A DNA stretch of 64,000 nucleotides from Trebouxia sp. TZW2008 (lineage: Eukaryota; Chlorophyta; Trebouxiophyceae; Trebouxiales; Trebouxiaceae): contig BDIU01000262.1 of assembly GCA_002118135.1 (NCBI GenBank), positions 153,182-217,181 of the forward strand. Reading direction: 5' to 3'. The notes under the pieces were generated by a model. It saw only the letters and a list, made by a program, of their open reading frames with translations. It ran no database searches and was not told the origin of the DNA. Position numbers and translations under genes: made by a program. Positions 31,898-44,034 of the stretch are shown in pieces. The first letter of the stretch is position 1; the number at the start of each line of letters is the position of its first letter.

Positions 31898-33757
31898 ATG
31901 CAAGGTTCAGAGCCGCCGCGTTTATTAAGACAGCGCACCAAAAGTGGCAGACTAGTGTGGCTTTGTGTTTTGATTGGCCTGAGCGCAATCCTAGTTATCC
32001 TTCGAGGTCTGCATCAACAGCTGTCGGTTCGCGACTACCAGCGACTTGCGGTACCTGATGGCGCTCTGTTTACGTAGCAATGGCATAAGCTCTGCTGCCA
32101 TCAGCCCAATGCTGTTTATGATGTTTGTGCAGCACAAAACAGACACCTCGACCCTTTGCACCAGAGATTGGCGCCTGCTCAGCCAGCATCAACAACCTTT
32201 CAATTATGTGACACGTTTGCTGTCCAAGGTGTGTATGGCGCAGTATTGTGACTTGTTCGACACTTGTTCGCAGATGCTTTGCTTTCATCTGTATGCTGAC
32301 ACATAACTTGTGTCTGCATCTACAGTTGAATTCACAACCAGTACTGACAACTGCATCTATGTCTGCAGTGGCAGACACATGGTACAGCTCTGCTGCTGCA
32401 GCATGGAGCTTCTCACTGGAAAGCCCTTAACGTTGCAAAAGAGCCAAGAGCAGGAACAAACGCAACCTACATGTAAGCGCATCGTCCATATTGCAAGTGT
32501 GTCTTGGGCATAGTCCGCGTATATCAAGCATAGACTTGCTGATCTGACATATTTATTATCTCTCAGCTACAATGACCAGCTGAAAACGGACATGCTGACA
32601 ACCCGCTGCATTCATGTCAGCGCAACGTGCAACCTGCTGAAGTGTCACTAAATCTGTCAAAAGTCATTTGCTGACTTCCAATTAAAAGAACATACTGCCC
32701 AGCTAGAAGAGGACTTGCTAACGTTGTACTGTTTTGCTGTGTGCAAAGCGCCTGTGACTTCATGTAGTTCCTCATATATACAGCAATTAGTATCTGTAAT
32801 TGCACTGTGATTGTCTGCCATGATGCAACACTTGCTTGTATGCAGGGGCATTGTGACCACCTCACCTAGCCCCACATTTCTTGTACTGACCAACAACACA
32901 AAAGCAAGAAGAGCAAGGGAGAACAATCAAACAGCACCTGCATACCTAGACTGGATGACATACCACGAGTTTTCTGCCCTGAGCAAACATAAGAGCGGCA
33001 AGTTGCATTTCAGTCAAGAGTTTTACTACTTTCAAGGCATCCCGCATGACGAGCTTGGCCTTACACGTGCCTTTGACAGCCTTCCTTCCCTGTGTTGGAG
33101 TGCTGCTCACTGGGGTGAGATCTTGCCTTTTCTCCAAAGTGCCATTGCATGGAAGTCTGATGAACACATATGCAAGCACAGCATCATGTCAGATTGCAGA
33201 CCTTGTGTTTGCTGTCATGCATTGTATGCACATCATCAGCAAACACGGCTTCATGTCACTGTTGATGCCTGAGAGTCATCAATCCTTGTTTGAGTGCTTG
33301 AGACTGCCCCATGCAGTAAGTACAAGCTTGATGCAAACATGTGCCCTTGAGCCCTCTCAAAGCCTGACATTTGGTACCTGCAGGACGCTCCTTACACACG
33401 CACAACCTAACCAGTCCAACACTTAGAGCAACCTCAGCTGGCAGTGTTCACGCTCTGCACTATGACAAAGGTGTTGATACACTTCTTGTGGTGCTGCAAG
33501 GCCGCAAGGCAGTGACATTGATCCCACAGGAACAGACAGAGTATCTGTACCCATACCCGGTTGGTCATGTCTTTGCACGGCGAGCTCAGGTTGATCTGGA
33601 AAAGCCTGATTATGATAGGTTCCCGCTGTCAAAGCTTGTCAAACCTGAGAAGTTTGTGATGCAGCCAGGAGACATTTTGTTCTTTTCTGCTGGCACGCCG
33701 CATCACACCGTCAGCCAGACCGATGTTGTTTCTCTCACTTTCAGGCTGGTGCACTGA
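31898..33757 (+). CDS. membrane-anchored cupin/JmjC-type oxygenase
   Basis: Six exons (31898-32073, 32165-32228, 32369-32472, 32567-32626, 32846-33114, 33384-33757) join in phase to about 348 aa. Residues ~19-36 form one membrane span after a basic N-terminus, a type II anchor. The rest matches the cupin_8/JmjC hydroxylase fold: ALLLQHGASHW near the start, then SVHALHYD with iron ligands H250 and D252, and GDILFFSAGTPHHTVS with the distal histidine at 331/332. The family uses Fe(II) and 2-oxoglutarate to hydroxylate proteins or other substrates. With this anchor the domain would face the ER/Golgi lumen. The donor at 32627 (GTGCAA) is weak but required by frame. An exon-like segment at 33240-33315 was left out because it breaks the frame. 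Confidence 0.78.
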
Positions 33758-34911
33758 TGTGGTCTGTTGCAATTTTCTGGTAGTGCTGTTGCGGGGCTAT
33801 CAGGCTGCTGTACTGGGCGGGTGTTTGAGCATGTAAGAAGCAATTTTGAAGGTGTTTGCTAGCCTGTTTCTGGTTGCCCATTGGCAAGCAGGCATAGCAG
33901 TTGAGAGCAAGGCTAAGACAGCAGCAGTTTGCTTGCTTTGTGAGGCGCTGCTGCAGCTGTACCTGCCACTACCAAGGCTTTAGCGTGTCTGGTAGGTGGC
34001 AGGTACAGTCAGAGCTGCCATCGTCAAGTTTTGAATTGATCAGCTTGCCTGGTCATGGACAGATGCAGCTGTGAAACAACTCAGCACATGAACAGACAGT
34101 GTGCTCATGCTGTCTCTACAGCTCCACTTAGCCATACATGTGCTGTCCACAGGACATCTGTACTTACAACATCATATTGAGTTTGTCTCTGATAGCCAAG
34201 TAGATGCAATATAATGGCACTTTGCAGGCATTTGCACAGGATTTCACTCAGTCAAAACATCACAAGTGTAGTGTTGCAAACTTGACAACGCTGTCATCGG
34301 TTCAGGCACGTACACAGCACGCAATTCAACTGCAGTCAAATTGAAATCATACATTCAAAATGAATGTATTGCAGTCAATTGCTATTGCTGCAGCTGGCAG
34401 TAATGAGCTCACTAGTGCTTCAAAGGCAGTATAGTCACTCGTTCTCAAGTTGCCATGCTCTTGCAGAATAGTCGCAGACTGCAAGCACTTTCAGTGATCG
34501 CCTGAGATCAGAGACTCCAGCATGAAGCTTTGCAGCATTGCAGGTCAGGATCATTGCGCTACATTTCGTCTGTTGGCTCAAGGAACGATGCAATAGGCGA
34601 ACTTGTATCTTCCTGGCAAGTGCTGTTGTAGAGGCACAGATTAGCAAGCGCTCAGTGTCGTGCCTTGCTGTGAATGCAATGTGCGTGTGAGAGGCTTTGC
34701 AGAAAGCACTCAATGCCAAGTGGGAGATTTAGCCCTTAGTAACTGCCTGAGTGTGAAAGCTTTTGTGGCACATGGCACATGTCTGCACATGTCTGCACGC
34801 TCTCGAACCGACACAAGGCACCTCGCGTAACAGCAACTCGTCACGGCATGCAGAAGAAGCATATGATTGCCTCGTTGGGTTCGCTTTGCACGCCCGTGCT
34901 GCCTGAAGGCA
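33758..34911. other. intergenic region with hairpin
   Basis: No gene is recognised. It contains the 3' UTR of the cupin gene, a strong hairpin at 33957-34008 and a 94-codon minus-strand frame (34435-34719) without recognisable features. Confidence 0.45.
33957..34008. terminator. long inverted repeat downstream of cupin gene
   Basis: CTGTACCTGCCACTACCA pairs with the later TGGTAGGTGGCAGGTACAG with one bulged base and a 15-nt loop, 200 bp after the stop codon. It could be a 3' end or RNA-stability element, or a small-RNA precursor. Eukaryotic hairpins are not terminators in the bacterial sense. Confidence 0.4.
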
Positions 34912-35922
34912 ATGCACTCGTACCGATCAGCCAGCGATGGCTTGGCTTATGCTCCTGAAGCGCTTCCTGAGCTTCTTATGTTGCCAACAACCGGTCCACG
35001 GTTCCAGTCTAACCTAAACCCATCCGCGACTGACCCAAGTTGGCTGAGCGTTGACGCTGTAGTGGAGCGACAGTGGCAAGATAAGGAGGAACCCCAGCAT
35101 GCAAGGGTCTTCAGCCTTCATGCCAGCGCTCTGTCAAATGACAGCAGCTCTCAGCCCGATACAGGCCGGCAAGATGGCTTGATTCATCATCAAGGCCAGC
35201 AAAGCTTTGACCCTGGTGATCAGGTAAGGCATAGCACATCTTTCATGGCTGATATAGTTGTGACTTGCCACTGTTTTGTAACTATTATGTCACATTGCAT
35301 GCTATGGAGCATGCTTCTGCTGGTATCACAGCCAATGTGGTGCATACAGAATGGCATCAACTCAGTAGCCAGACCTTCAAGGGTAGACGGATGCCTGCAT
35401 GACGCTAAACTCCATGCTAAATCTGCCTATTGGGAAGAGTATGGCTTACCTGGCCTGAAGCCCTCCGTGCAGAATGAAGCCTTCGAAAACACCAGTGAGT
35501 GAAACAAGTTTGCTGCAGCTGAGCACTGCTTAGTGTGCCTACATTCTATCAACAGCTCACAACACAAGCCAGCACAGCACGCTTGTCTTGAGAGCATACT
35601 GCTCTTCTGTCTGAGCTCGGGCATAGCTTGTTGTTGCAAAAATTCAACGCCGCATCTGATTCAGCAAACATGCAACTTTGGCAAAACCACTTTTGCCACT
35701 AAGCAGGGCGTGTTTGATCACTGATGCATAGTTAGAAATATCTGCAGGCGGCAATCAAGCTGTGATGTGAGCAACTTGCCGCATCACTCCAGCTGCAGCG
35801 CATTTGAAATGGGAAACATTTTTGGCTGCTAACCTGCTGCAGGTCAGTGCCTCAGTCACTTGTGGAGGGCGGTGATGTGCTGCTGCTTGCCTATTGACCC
35901 TCGAGATGCAAGCGAGCTTTGA
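34912..35922 (+). CDS. hypothetical protein, Cys-rich C-terminus
   Basis: Three exons (34912-35223, 35332-35494, 35843-35922) join in phase to 184 aa ending in TGA. Exon 2 could start at 35350 instead (also in frame). I recognise no domain. The protein is mostly polar. It has a WEEYGLPGLKPSVQNEAF segment and ends with VMCCCLPIDPRDASEL, whose CCC would suit palmitoylation. Splice sites are good (GTAAGG, GTGAGT), so a real gene is likely but not certain. Confidence 0.5.
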
Positions 35923-36590
35923 TGTAAATCAGCACAAGTTCTGCAGGAAATATCTATGTAGTCTAAGCAATACAGCAAGCGGTCAGAACCAAGTGTTTCT
36001 ACTTTCTGACTGAAAAGTTTGAAAGCTTCAGACGGAGTTGCAGCCACATCTGATCTGCTCCTATGCTGAGTTGGTTTGCCAGCAACAACACAGACGCACA
36101 CGGGCTTTCATCAACACTGCATTTAACTGTCATGTACTCTATTCCTCCCTTGGCACTGCAAAACCCAGTTGCTACAGTAAACTACTTGGGCAGGGCCATT
36201 TGTTTGATGTCATGGGCAACCCATTGGCACTATCAAATCATGACACTTTCATTAGGTTTTTTGTTTGCAATTAGCTGACCCTGCCCGCTGGAATAAACAA
36301 GTGCATGTATCAATGCTAGACCTGCTCACTGATGTCTTTGTGGTCATTGCAGCTTTTGAGTTCAAACAAAATACAAGTCCAGCCATTGTACTGTATCAAT
36401 ACAGCCATTCAAAGATTCTTTCAGATGAGTCCATTCTACTCTGCTGGCAATATTAGTCAAAACTGTACCATGTAAAGGATGTGAATTCGATCCAATCAAT
36501 GTAGCTGTACAAATTTGCAGCGACTGGCATATGGATGATGCTTTGGCAAATCTCCTCTCAAGCGACCATTTGATGCTGACAAGCGTCTCA
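35923..36590. other. convergent intergenic region
   Basis: This lies between the stop codons of the converging hypothetical (plus) and conserved unknown (minus) genes. I see only short frames and no recognisable feature. Confidence 0.5.
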
Positions 36591-39500
36591 CTAATGCTGC
36601 TGTGCCATGTGATGAATCTGCGCCAGATCAAGTTGGCCCTTCTGGCCCCAGCCCTTTTGCCCTGATGCAACAGACGGCCGAAACTGCTCATACAGATGAT
36701 AACAGTGCTCGCCAATTTCTTCTGCCTTGTAGCTGTGAGCAAGCTTTTCCAGGGCAGACTTGGCATCCTGAAACACAGCGTTGATGGTCACTTGAGCTTA
36801 GGCAGCTGTTGACATAGCTGCCCAAAAATGCAGCATCAGCAGTCACCAGAGCTGACGCAAATGACAGCACAGCTGTGCAGACTGCTTTGTGTAAGCATCC
36901 CTAGTCCCTATGGGCTTGTGTGACAGGATGACCTGAGGAGATGGAAAACGGGGCATGCACACACTAAACTTGCACCTCTTCAGTTAACTCAATACGAACC
37001 TTGAGGTGCACATTGCATCAAGAACCATGCAGCAAGTGACATCTCAGCTCAGCAGGGTCTCACAGCACCATCACTCGTGAGGTGCAGCGGCACTCTGTAG
37101 CATTTGACACAATGAATTGACTTCTGCGAACAAATGGATGCAGAAATGGCATGAGTGCACAAATGCGCCGGGAATGAAAGGAATGCAGCTTCAGCATTGT
37201 GAGTGCATGACATGTCAAGAGACTGCAGCTTCAGCAACAGCAAGTCGCTGTGAGAATGCATGGAAACCCAGAGCAGCATAGGTTCAGCAACAATTGTGGG
37301 ACTGCATGACTGCTTGGAGCGATGTCAATCTTGTACCTGCAGCCGCTCGCCAAAAGCCCGCTGAAGGTAGCCCTCTGCCTGCTTGTGATTCATTGCCTGC
37401 AGCATACCCAACGTGTCAACACTTTGCACAGGACTTGTGCATGACCTCGCATAGCAGCCCCGTCACCAGCAATCTTCAAGGCAAGTCTTGAGAGTATGAT
37501 TTGGATCAAAATCGTCTCCCTGCAACTTTGCAGCATATACATGCAACGCAACAAACAAGTGTGGAATTGAAGGCCCGTCACTTCAAAACAATTCAGCAGA
37601 AAGCCGTTCACAACCAGCTACAGTCAAGGGATGACCAAGGCATGCAATGCGCAAAGTTGCTGCTAGCATGAACAGCTGAGACTTTATGCAAACAGCGACA
37701 TGCAATGCTATCGTTGAGAGGATCTGGCAGCACCACTCACCTGCATGTTGCTGTCTAAGGCACGCACGTCACCATCATCGCCAACATCTTTGGCCTTGAT
37801 GCTCATGCCGAACACATCATGCTTAGCAATGCCTTGACGGTGCTCTTCTTCCTCCCTCTCAAGTTTGGCAGCGTCATCTGTGTCTTTCTTGTCAAAGACG
37901 CCTATGGACCTATGACAAAATGGCAGAGTCAAACATCATGCTATGTTGAGATATAGGCTTTGCAGTGTCATCTGTGTCAACTTTCTCCCAAGACGCCAAT
38001 GGACCTGCCAAAGAAAGCAAACGACAGGCCCAAGCTTTGCAGTGTCATCTGTGTTTTTCTTGTCAAAGACGCCAATGGTGCTGTTAATCGAAGCAGACTT
38101 GGACAGCTGCCTCCTTTTTGACTGGCATGAAAAAGTCACATGATGCTGTCGTTCCTTCAACGCGGAATTGGACTCAATGTTGATACATGCCTCTTTGCTG
38201 AAGGTAAGCCTAACAAACGAAATTGTGCTTGTAGTGTTACGCAGCTACGGCTCAGCTGCCAAAAGTGCCATCAGAAGGGCAACACAGCAGAGCACGTCAA
38301 ATTTGGGAACCCCGATGCAAGATGCATCATGTCAGCAGTTGTGCAGTGCTCATACAGCTGACATATGTCTGCATACACTGCTGAGCCTCTGTTTCCGCGC
38401 TGCTCTCTTGCATCTGCATATTGTCTGTGCAAATCAAGCTTGGGAATGCTATGCTTTGTTCAAGCTTTTCTTGCAGTTACTGGACAGCATTGACATGTGC
38501 TGCAGACAAATTACAAAACCAGCATTACCTGCCCATGCTGAAGACTTCTTTGCACAACAATACATTCACTGCACAGCCTTGATATATGCTGAAAAAAGCA
38601 GCTTTACCTGCCCTTGATCAAGCTTTCCTTACGCAACACTGCATTCAACAACTTTGACGTGTGGTGAAGGAACTTGCAAATGCAGCACTACCTGTCCTTG
38701 ACTGAGCGTTGTGAATACTGCGTGAACTAGACAACCTTGACATACAATGCAGAAGTTGGTGAAACAAGCCTTCCTTGCACATTTCTCCATTGTTAGTATG
38801 GTGCAGATGATGTGTGCTGATGCGCTCTCATTGTAAATGATGGGCATTCATCAAAAGTTATGAAGCAGTGTAGGCGCTGATTGTTAGCAAGAGGTGGAAG
38901 TAGCGTTACCTGCCCTTGCTTTGGGCAAGCATGCCACTGATAGCTTTGCCAAAGGTGAGGCCTGCCTCCTTGCTAAATCCCTGTCGCTCTGCCACTACAG
39001 CCACCCATAACGTCAGCACAGGCGCTCTGTTGATCTTGACATACTGTACCTCTCCAGCTGGCGCATCCTGCTGAGCTGAACCTGATGGACCAGCCTGATC
39101 ATCTTTTGCTTCGTCTTTGACCTGCTTTTTGCGACCTTGCTTTGTTGCGGGTTTGCTCTGGACAGTTGCTGCTGCATCAACCTCGCTGCCGGTGTTTGGG
39201 TCTACAAGAGCTGCATCCTTCTTGTTGCTGCCCTTCTTTGCATTGTGCTTTGGCTTGTTGCTGTCATTCTGTTCTGCATCGGGACCTGGGGACATATGAA
39301 CTTCAGCGCCAGTGTTTGGGTCCACCAGCTTTGCATCTGTTTTGGATGCTTTTGCAGCAGACATGTCTTCAACAGTTGCTTGTGTCAGGCCAGCACCTGA
39401 AGCGCTGTTCTCTTGCTTTGTTTTCTTATTGCTGGCGTTGGGCTTTGCTGGGGACTTGCGTTTCTTGGTCTGAGGGCCTGAATAGCATAAGCAGGTTTTA

Positions 39501-39630
39501 AGCCAAAGTTTGCAGCACTTGTGAGTCATGTGCTTCTAGAAGGGAACAGATGCCGTGCAACCCCACCTTCAGTAACGTCCGCGAGGTCAGTCTGCTTGCT
39601 GTTTCGCAACTTCCTCTTGACTTCAGACAT
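36591..39630 (-). CDS. conserved protein of unknown function, nuclear-type N-terminus
   Basis: Five minus-strand exons (39630-39567, 39477-38910, 37909-37741, 37396-37337, 36767-36591) join in phase to 345 aa. The first ~180 residues are a Lys-rich low-complexity region with QTKKRKSPAK (likely nuclear signal) and two copies of the motif LVDPNTG-EV. The C-terminal half is a compact domain found, from memory, in bacteria and fungi. Its landmarks are RAPVLTLWVAVVAERQGFSK, LTFGKAISGMLAQSKGR, SIGVFDKK, GYLQRAFGERLQ and LYEQFRP-VASGQKGWGQKG. The function of that family is unknown to me. Ghost copies of exon 2's end and exon 3's start lie in the intron between them. Confidence 0.8.
37955..38090 (-). 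repeat. two ghost copies of exon 3 start (conserved unknown gene)
   Basis: Decayed copies of the acceptor-proximal part of exon 3 (SIGVFDKKDTDDAAKL) lie 94 and 171 bp upstream in transcript sense. The farther copy retains an almost intact GVFDKKNTDDTAKL reading. The nearer has a GGCAG acceptor but a mutated middle. Confidence 0.85.
38520..38710 (-). repeat. three ghost copies of exon 2 end
   Basis: Short copies of the exon 2 donor region (AAGGGCAG plus GTAA in transcript sense) appear at 38685-38705, 38601-38625 and 38523-38545, downstream of the true donor at 38909. Periods between ghosts are about 80 bp. Confidence 0.7.
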
Positions 39631-40706
39631 ATCTGTCTGCCGAGGTCCTGCGTGAAGGCACCCGGCACAGCCCTGATATGTCTTGAGTTAATCAGAACAG
39701 AATGGCTATACGTGACAGTTTGATCGTGCTTGTCGGAACTTCCGAACGTTTTGTGTCTCGATAGGGCTGGTAGACTATTGGATTATAACATTCCCATTAG
39801 GAATAACATAGCGCAGGATACACTCTATTCGCCAAAAGTTTAGTCCCTGCAAAACGTCGTAAAACGCCTGTAACGCCCGAAACAACATGAACAACGCCAG
39901 CGTTTATGATGAGCGCCACCGTATTACAGACCATGTGTACTCGTATAGTGCTAAATATTGTCACATGTGATGCGCCAATTTGCTCAGAATGAAGCAACCG
40001 TGAATTTCAAATTCAGGCGTGTTATTTTGTGCTGTATTTTGCCTACCCCCAAAAATAGCATAAATCGGAAAATCCTATTGGATTAAATAACATTACAGCA
40101 ATCACGTTGGATTTTTGGCGAATATAAGTTAGGTTAACATCCCTATGTCTCGACAGTCTGCTCATCTGTTTGACAGTCAAACTTTGACTGTGCAGATGAC
40201 TCATGCTAGGTCTGTCGGGTAGCCTCGGCAATTTGCTTAGAAAATAATTTGACCAAAACCTGCCAATTGTGCAAACCCCATCATGACCTAAAAAACCGCC
40301 GGACAAAATAGCTTGACCTCCGACGCAATTTATGGAGGTCAAAAGACTTCTGAGAGCTCCGCGAGAATAGCCGGAGCACGGCCGCGACGCTTTGAAGAAA
40401 TGCCTTGAGGACGTGATTGACGCGGATAGCGCATCGCAATGGAGTGCCGGCGGTATCAGTGGCTGCTTCCTCTCTCGTTTAAACTGGAGGGGCTACACCG
40501 GCTTGCTCGCTCAGCGCTGGGGCTGCGCATGCCCCTGGCCTGTGCTGCATGCAGACATCTCTCGGCGAATGAAATCATCGGCTGCGAAAGCTCGACGGCT
40601 TCGTGTCAATTCGACCTCGACTTGATCTTGTTGTGATCTGATCACTCAGCTTGCCCGGGCCTGAGACTTGCCACAGCAGGGACCGACCAGCTTGATCACA
40701 AGCAAC
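39631..40706. promoter_or_regulatory. divergent promoter region
   Basis: The region is shared by the conserved unknown gene (minus) and the CDCA7-like gene (plus). The part near 39780-40140 is noticeably AT-rich with repeated TTAAC/GGATT words. A 77-codon plus frame at 40392-40625 lacks an ATG start. I see no gene. Confidence 0.45.
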
Positions 40707-43700
40707 ATGCCTCGTCCAATGCGAGGCCTGATTCTACAAGACTTCGCTCGAGATGGCGAGGACTTGCTAGATACACTGCTTGCAAGTGCACAAAGAGCTT
40801 CTGTTTTGCCTGGGGATGTGTCAGGCCAAGACCATCCGAGACAAGACAGGCTTGAGCATGCAGGCACGTCTGCTGTTCTACTGTGCCTTTAATGCTTGCT
40901 TTTTCTATTCACATGGAGCTTGAAGGACATTATTGTCTGCAGGAGGATTTGGCAACATGCCAGCTATGTCAGAGGAGGGTAGCAGCGGATCTGCAAGGTC
41001 GGCGGAATCTGTTCACATTGACATGAGCTCCATGCAGCACTACAGGAATCGTGTTGGTCCAGAGTTGAGGCATATGCGCCAAGCACAGGGCAGAAACAGG
41101 TAATACAAGTTTGCCGAGGTGTGTTGTTCTGCCATGCAAAGTTTCAACAGCACGACTTGCACTATACACCTTGAAGCATGTCAACACCAATGCAGGTCTG
41201 CTTCTGCATCTTCATGAACTTGAAACACAGCCTAGCTGACATGCAGTCTGGTCGCCAGTGTGCAGCAGGACATGCAACATGAGCATCTGACTGGAGCTGA
41301 TATGGCTTGCCTACACGGATGCAGGGAATACTATACGCTAGACCATTTGCGGCGTCTGAAGCAGTTTGAAGCAAAAAGCTCCTACAACGAGGGCAAATGC
41401 TCAGACTACTGCAAGGACTTCCATGTGCAGCCATGCAGAGCTTGCACCACCTGCCACTTCTGCAGGTGATTTGCGAGAAGCATGCATTACCATATGGTCC
41501 AATTGATTGATTGAAACTGTACATTGCACTCTGCATATCACTCGATGATGCCAATGTATGGTGTTTACACTGCAACATGGTGATCCGCACCCTCAAACAC
41601 TAGCATAGCGCTCATTACATGTTACATGTGCAGTGGCAAGAGTGGTGATTTTCTGCTGAGGAGCACACAGCGTTTGAGTAATGCATGCTCAGCTGCACAT
41701 GTTGTTGTAGCTGCATTGTCACATGTTGTAAAATAGATCCAGCAAGTGACTGACAACTGCCTAGTTGCAAGAAAAGCCCTGTCTGATGTTGCAGCCAGAC
41801 AATAGCCTGCTCAAAGCAAAGCTACCTCTGACTTGCCAGCATCGTCTAGCATCTGGCCAAACTTGTTCATTGAGCCCCTGTTGGACTGCCATGTTCACAG
41901 TGGACAGCTGTGGTGTGTCAGCACACTGACAAAGAACGCGTGAAAGTGCCGCAGCAAGAGCAGGTGCTGTGAGTCCAGCTTTCATGTTGCATTCATGCCT
42001 GTTGCGGATGCTGCACAGGCAGAAGACTATTGATGAGAAGACGTACTGCCCCTGCTACAACTCAACAAAGCGCATCATTGGGGGCAAGGGCAGGGGCTTC
42101 TGGTGTGGGTCCTGCTTGTACATCCGCATGGGCGAGAACATACATGAGGTCAAGCATCGCAGAGACTGGAGGTAGCAGTTTGCTGAAAACGTTTTATGAG
42201 CTGTTGCCTGGCCGACTGGCAGGCAAGCGCAACCACTGGTTTTGTGTGTGGGTGGTCAACTGCAAGGCTTGTATGGTAGTGAATGCTGTCTCTGCCTACT
42301 TAATTTGTACCTTTCTGCTGTGCTAACTCCCTGTTTTCTTCAGTTGCGACGCCCGTCAATATAACATGCAAATGCACTGCAGCATCCAGGTTTGACAATG
42401 TTCAGGTGCCCATGCTGCCGAGACATCTGCAACTGCTCTGGTGCCAACTGCCTGCGTGCCCGGCGCAACCTGGCGGTCACCAATCAGCTCATTCATGAGG
42501 CCACCAAGCAGGGCTTTAAATCTGTAAGCATGCCTCCTTTCCTAATAACACAATGCTTGCCTGTTGCATTTTAAGCAGGACTTCAAGTCTGTAAGCATGC
42601 CTTCACCTCTGAAAGCATGCCTTGTTCACCACTGGAACTTGTGTTCTCTGGAGCATCCGGGCTGAGCAGTAGCATGGATTTGACATTGGGCTAGGAAATT
42701 ATTGCACACCAGCACCCTGTAACAGTCCTTGCAGGCAACCTCTGACCTGTGCAAGAGATGTACTGCCTGTCTGTCTCACGCAACATGCTTTCAAAAAAGT
42801 TCCAGACAATATTGCAATGCTGTGGCAGCTTGCACATTAAGCGTCAAGGCAGCCTGACAGCTTCAACGCCATCAGCAGCATTCACAGCCTCAGGAGGGTT
42901 GACTGGTATGCTGAGGTCTTGGCATGCGCACAGGTAGCTCACTACCTGATCTTGACCCATCTGAGTGAGCAAGGAGGGGCAATGCCCATGATGGACATCA
43001 CAAATATGCGCAAACGGTCTCGATCTGAGGAGGAAGGGCAGCTCTTGGTGGACAATCCAGTCTTCAAGCAGGCACGACTGGCTTTTGACATGTCCCAGGA
43101 CGCCAAGCAGAGGGCAGGGTATGAAGTACATCTCACTTGCGCAAACAACATTTTCTCCCTATAATCAGCGCACTGCTTACCAAGATAGACATCTGTACAG
43201 TAATCAGAAGTACCACTGCACTCTACACAGCAGTGGTTGCTTGCCTCTTGCATTGTCCTTACAATAAGGTCACCCTTGTCTGAGTGTTCTGATGCCCAGA
43301 GGTAATTGTACTTGCATGTGCTAGCTGCAGCATTCCTCTACACAATATATGGAATGCTCTGGGTTGTCTGGTCAAGGAACATATGTGTATAGGCTCGATC
43401 GTGTGCTTGAGAATGGCAAGTTGCTTGGCATTAGGACATATTGCATGGCAACCATAGTGCTGATGACGTTGATGATCATCACAGGGGTGAGCAAGCCCGT
43501 CATGCATGAACTACAGTACAGGAAAAACTGACCCTTGCGCAGAGATGGCATGACTGAGAAACAGTTTCCTAAGAAAGATTGCTTTTTTGCTGCACAGGGC
43601 CAGATTCCGTGAGACAGCAGCGCAGCACATGCGCAAGCAGCTGCAGCTTTTGAAAGCAGAGCTGCCTCTGCCACCTGAGAGCTCTACCACCTTGGCTTCC

Positions 43701-43787
43701 ATGGCAGCTGCTGGTTTTGGCAGCCATGTGCTGGAAGATGACCAATGCGATGACGAGGACGACATCACCAGCAGTGGTAAGAGTTAG
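40707..43787 (+). CDS. CDCA7-like zinc-finger (4CXXC-R1) protein
   Basis: Seven exons (40707-40863, 40943-41099, 41247-41465, 42019-42171, 42406-42523, 42934-43118, 43598-43787) join in phase to 392 aa, ending in TAG after an acidic tail. The centre is the CDCA7-type R1 zinc finger: CRACTTCHFCRQKTIDEKTY with CPCYN, GRGFWCGSCLYIRMGENI, and the second half DWRCPCCRDICNCSGANC, then GFKSVAHYL as in the family. CDCA7 proteins bind nucleosomal or hemimethylated DNA and activate the HELLS/DDM1 remodeller, supporting DNA methylation maintenance. Intron 1 seems to use a GC donor (GCACGT). Exon 7 also has a fine donor (GTAAGA at 43777) that could splice in phase to 44078 and fuse this gene to the next one. 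I prefer two genes because the reading frame stops naturally and the next exon has its own ATG. Confidence 0.75.
42573..42622 (+). repeat. ghost copies of CDCA7-like exon 5 end
   Basis: AAGCAGGACTTCAAGTCT with a GTAAGCATGCC donor repeats the exon 5 end at 42506-42535, 67 bp downstream. A second, shorter echo (CCTCTGAAAGCATGCC) follows at once. Confidence 0.75.
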
Positions 43788-44034
43788 ACAGTTTGGCCAA
43801 GACAATGCTTTTGACAATGTGTTGCCACTGCAAGATGTCCTTTGAGCGCAAGCGTGCTTCAAGGTGACCAGGGCTCTCTGCTGTGACACGACTGAAACAC
43901 GACCTGTCAATGCAATGTCCATCTACTACCTGTCAATGCAAACACAAAGGCTCCCTCAATCTACATGATGTGACCCAACTTCATGTGCATACAATCTGCT
44001 CCCCTCATGCAAGCTTACATATACTAATCGCACT

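Noticed and set aside
39117..39501. Overlapping plus-strand frames rich in Cys and Leu.
   Set aside because: They are shadows of the Lys/Ala-rich exon 2 of the conserved unknown gene on the minus strand.
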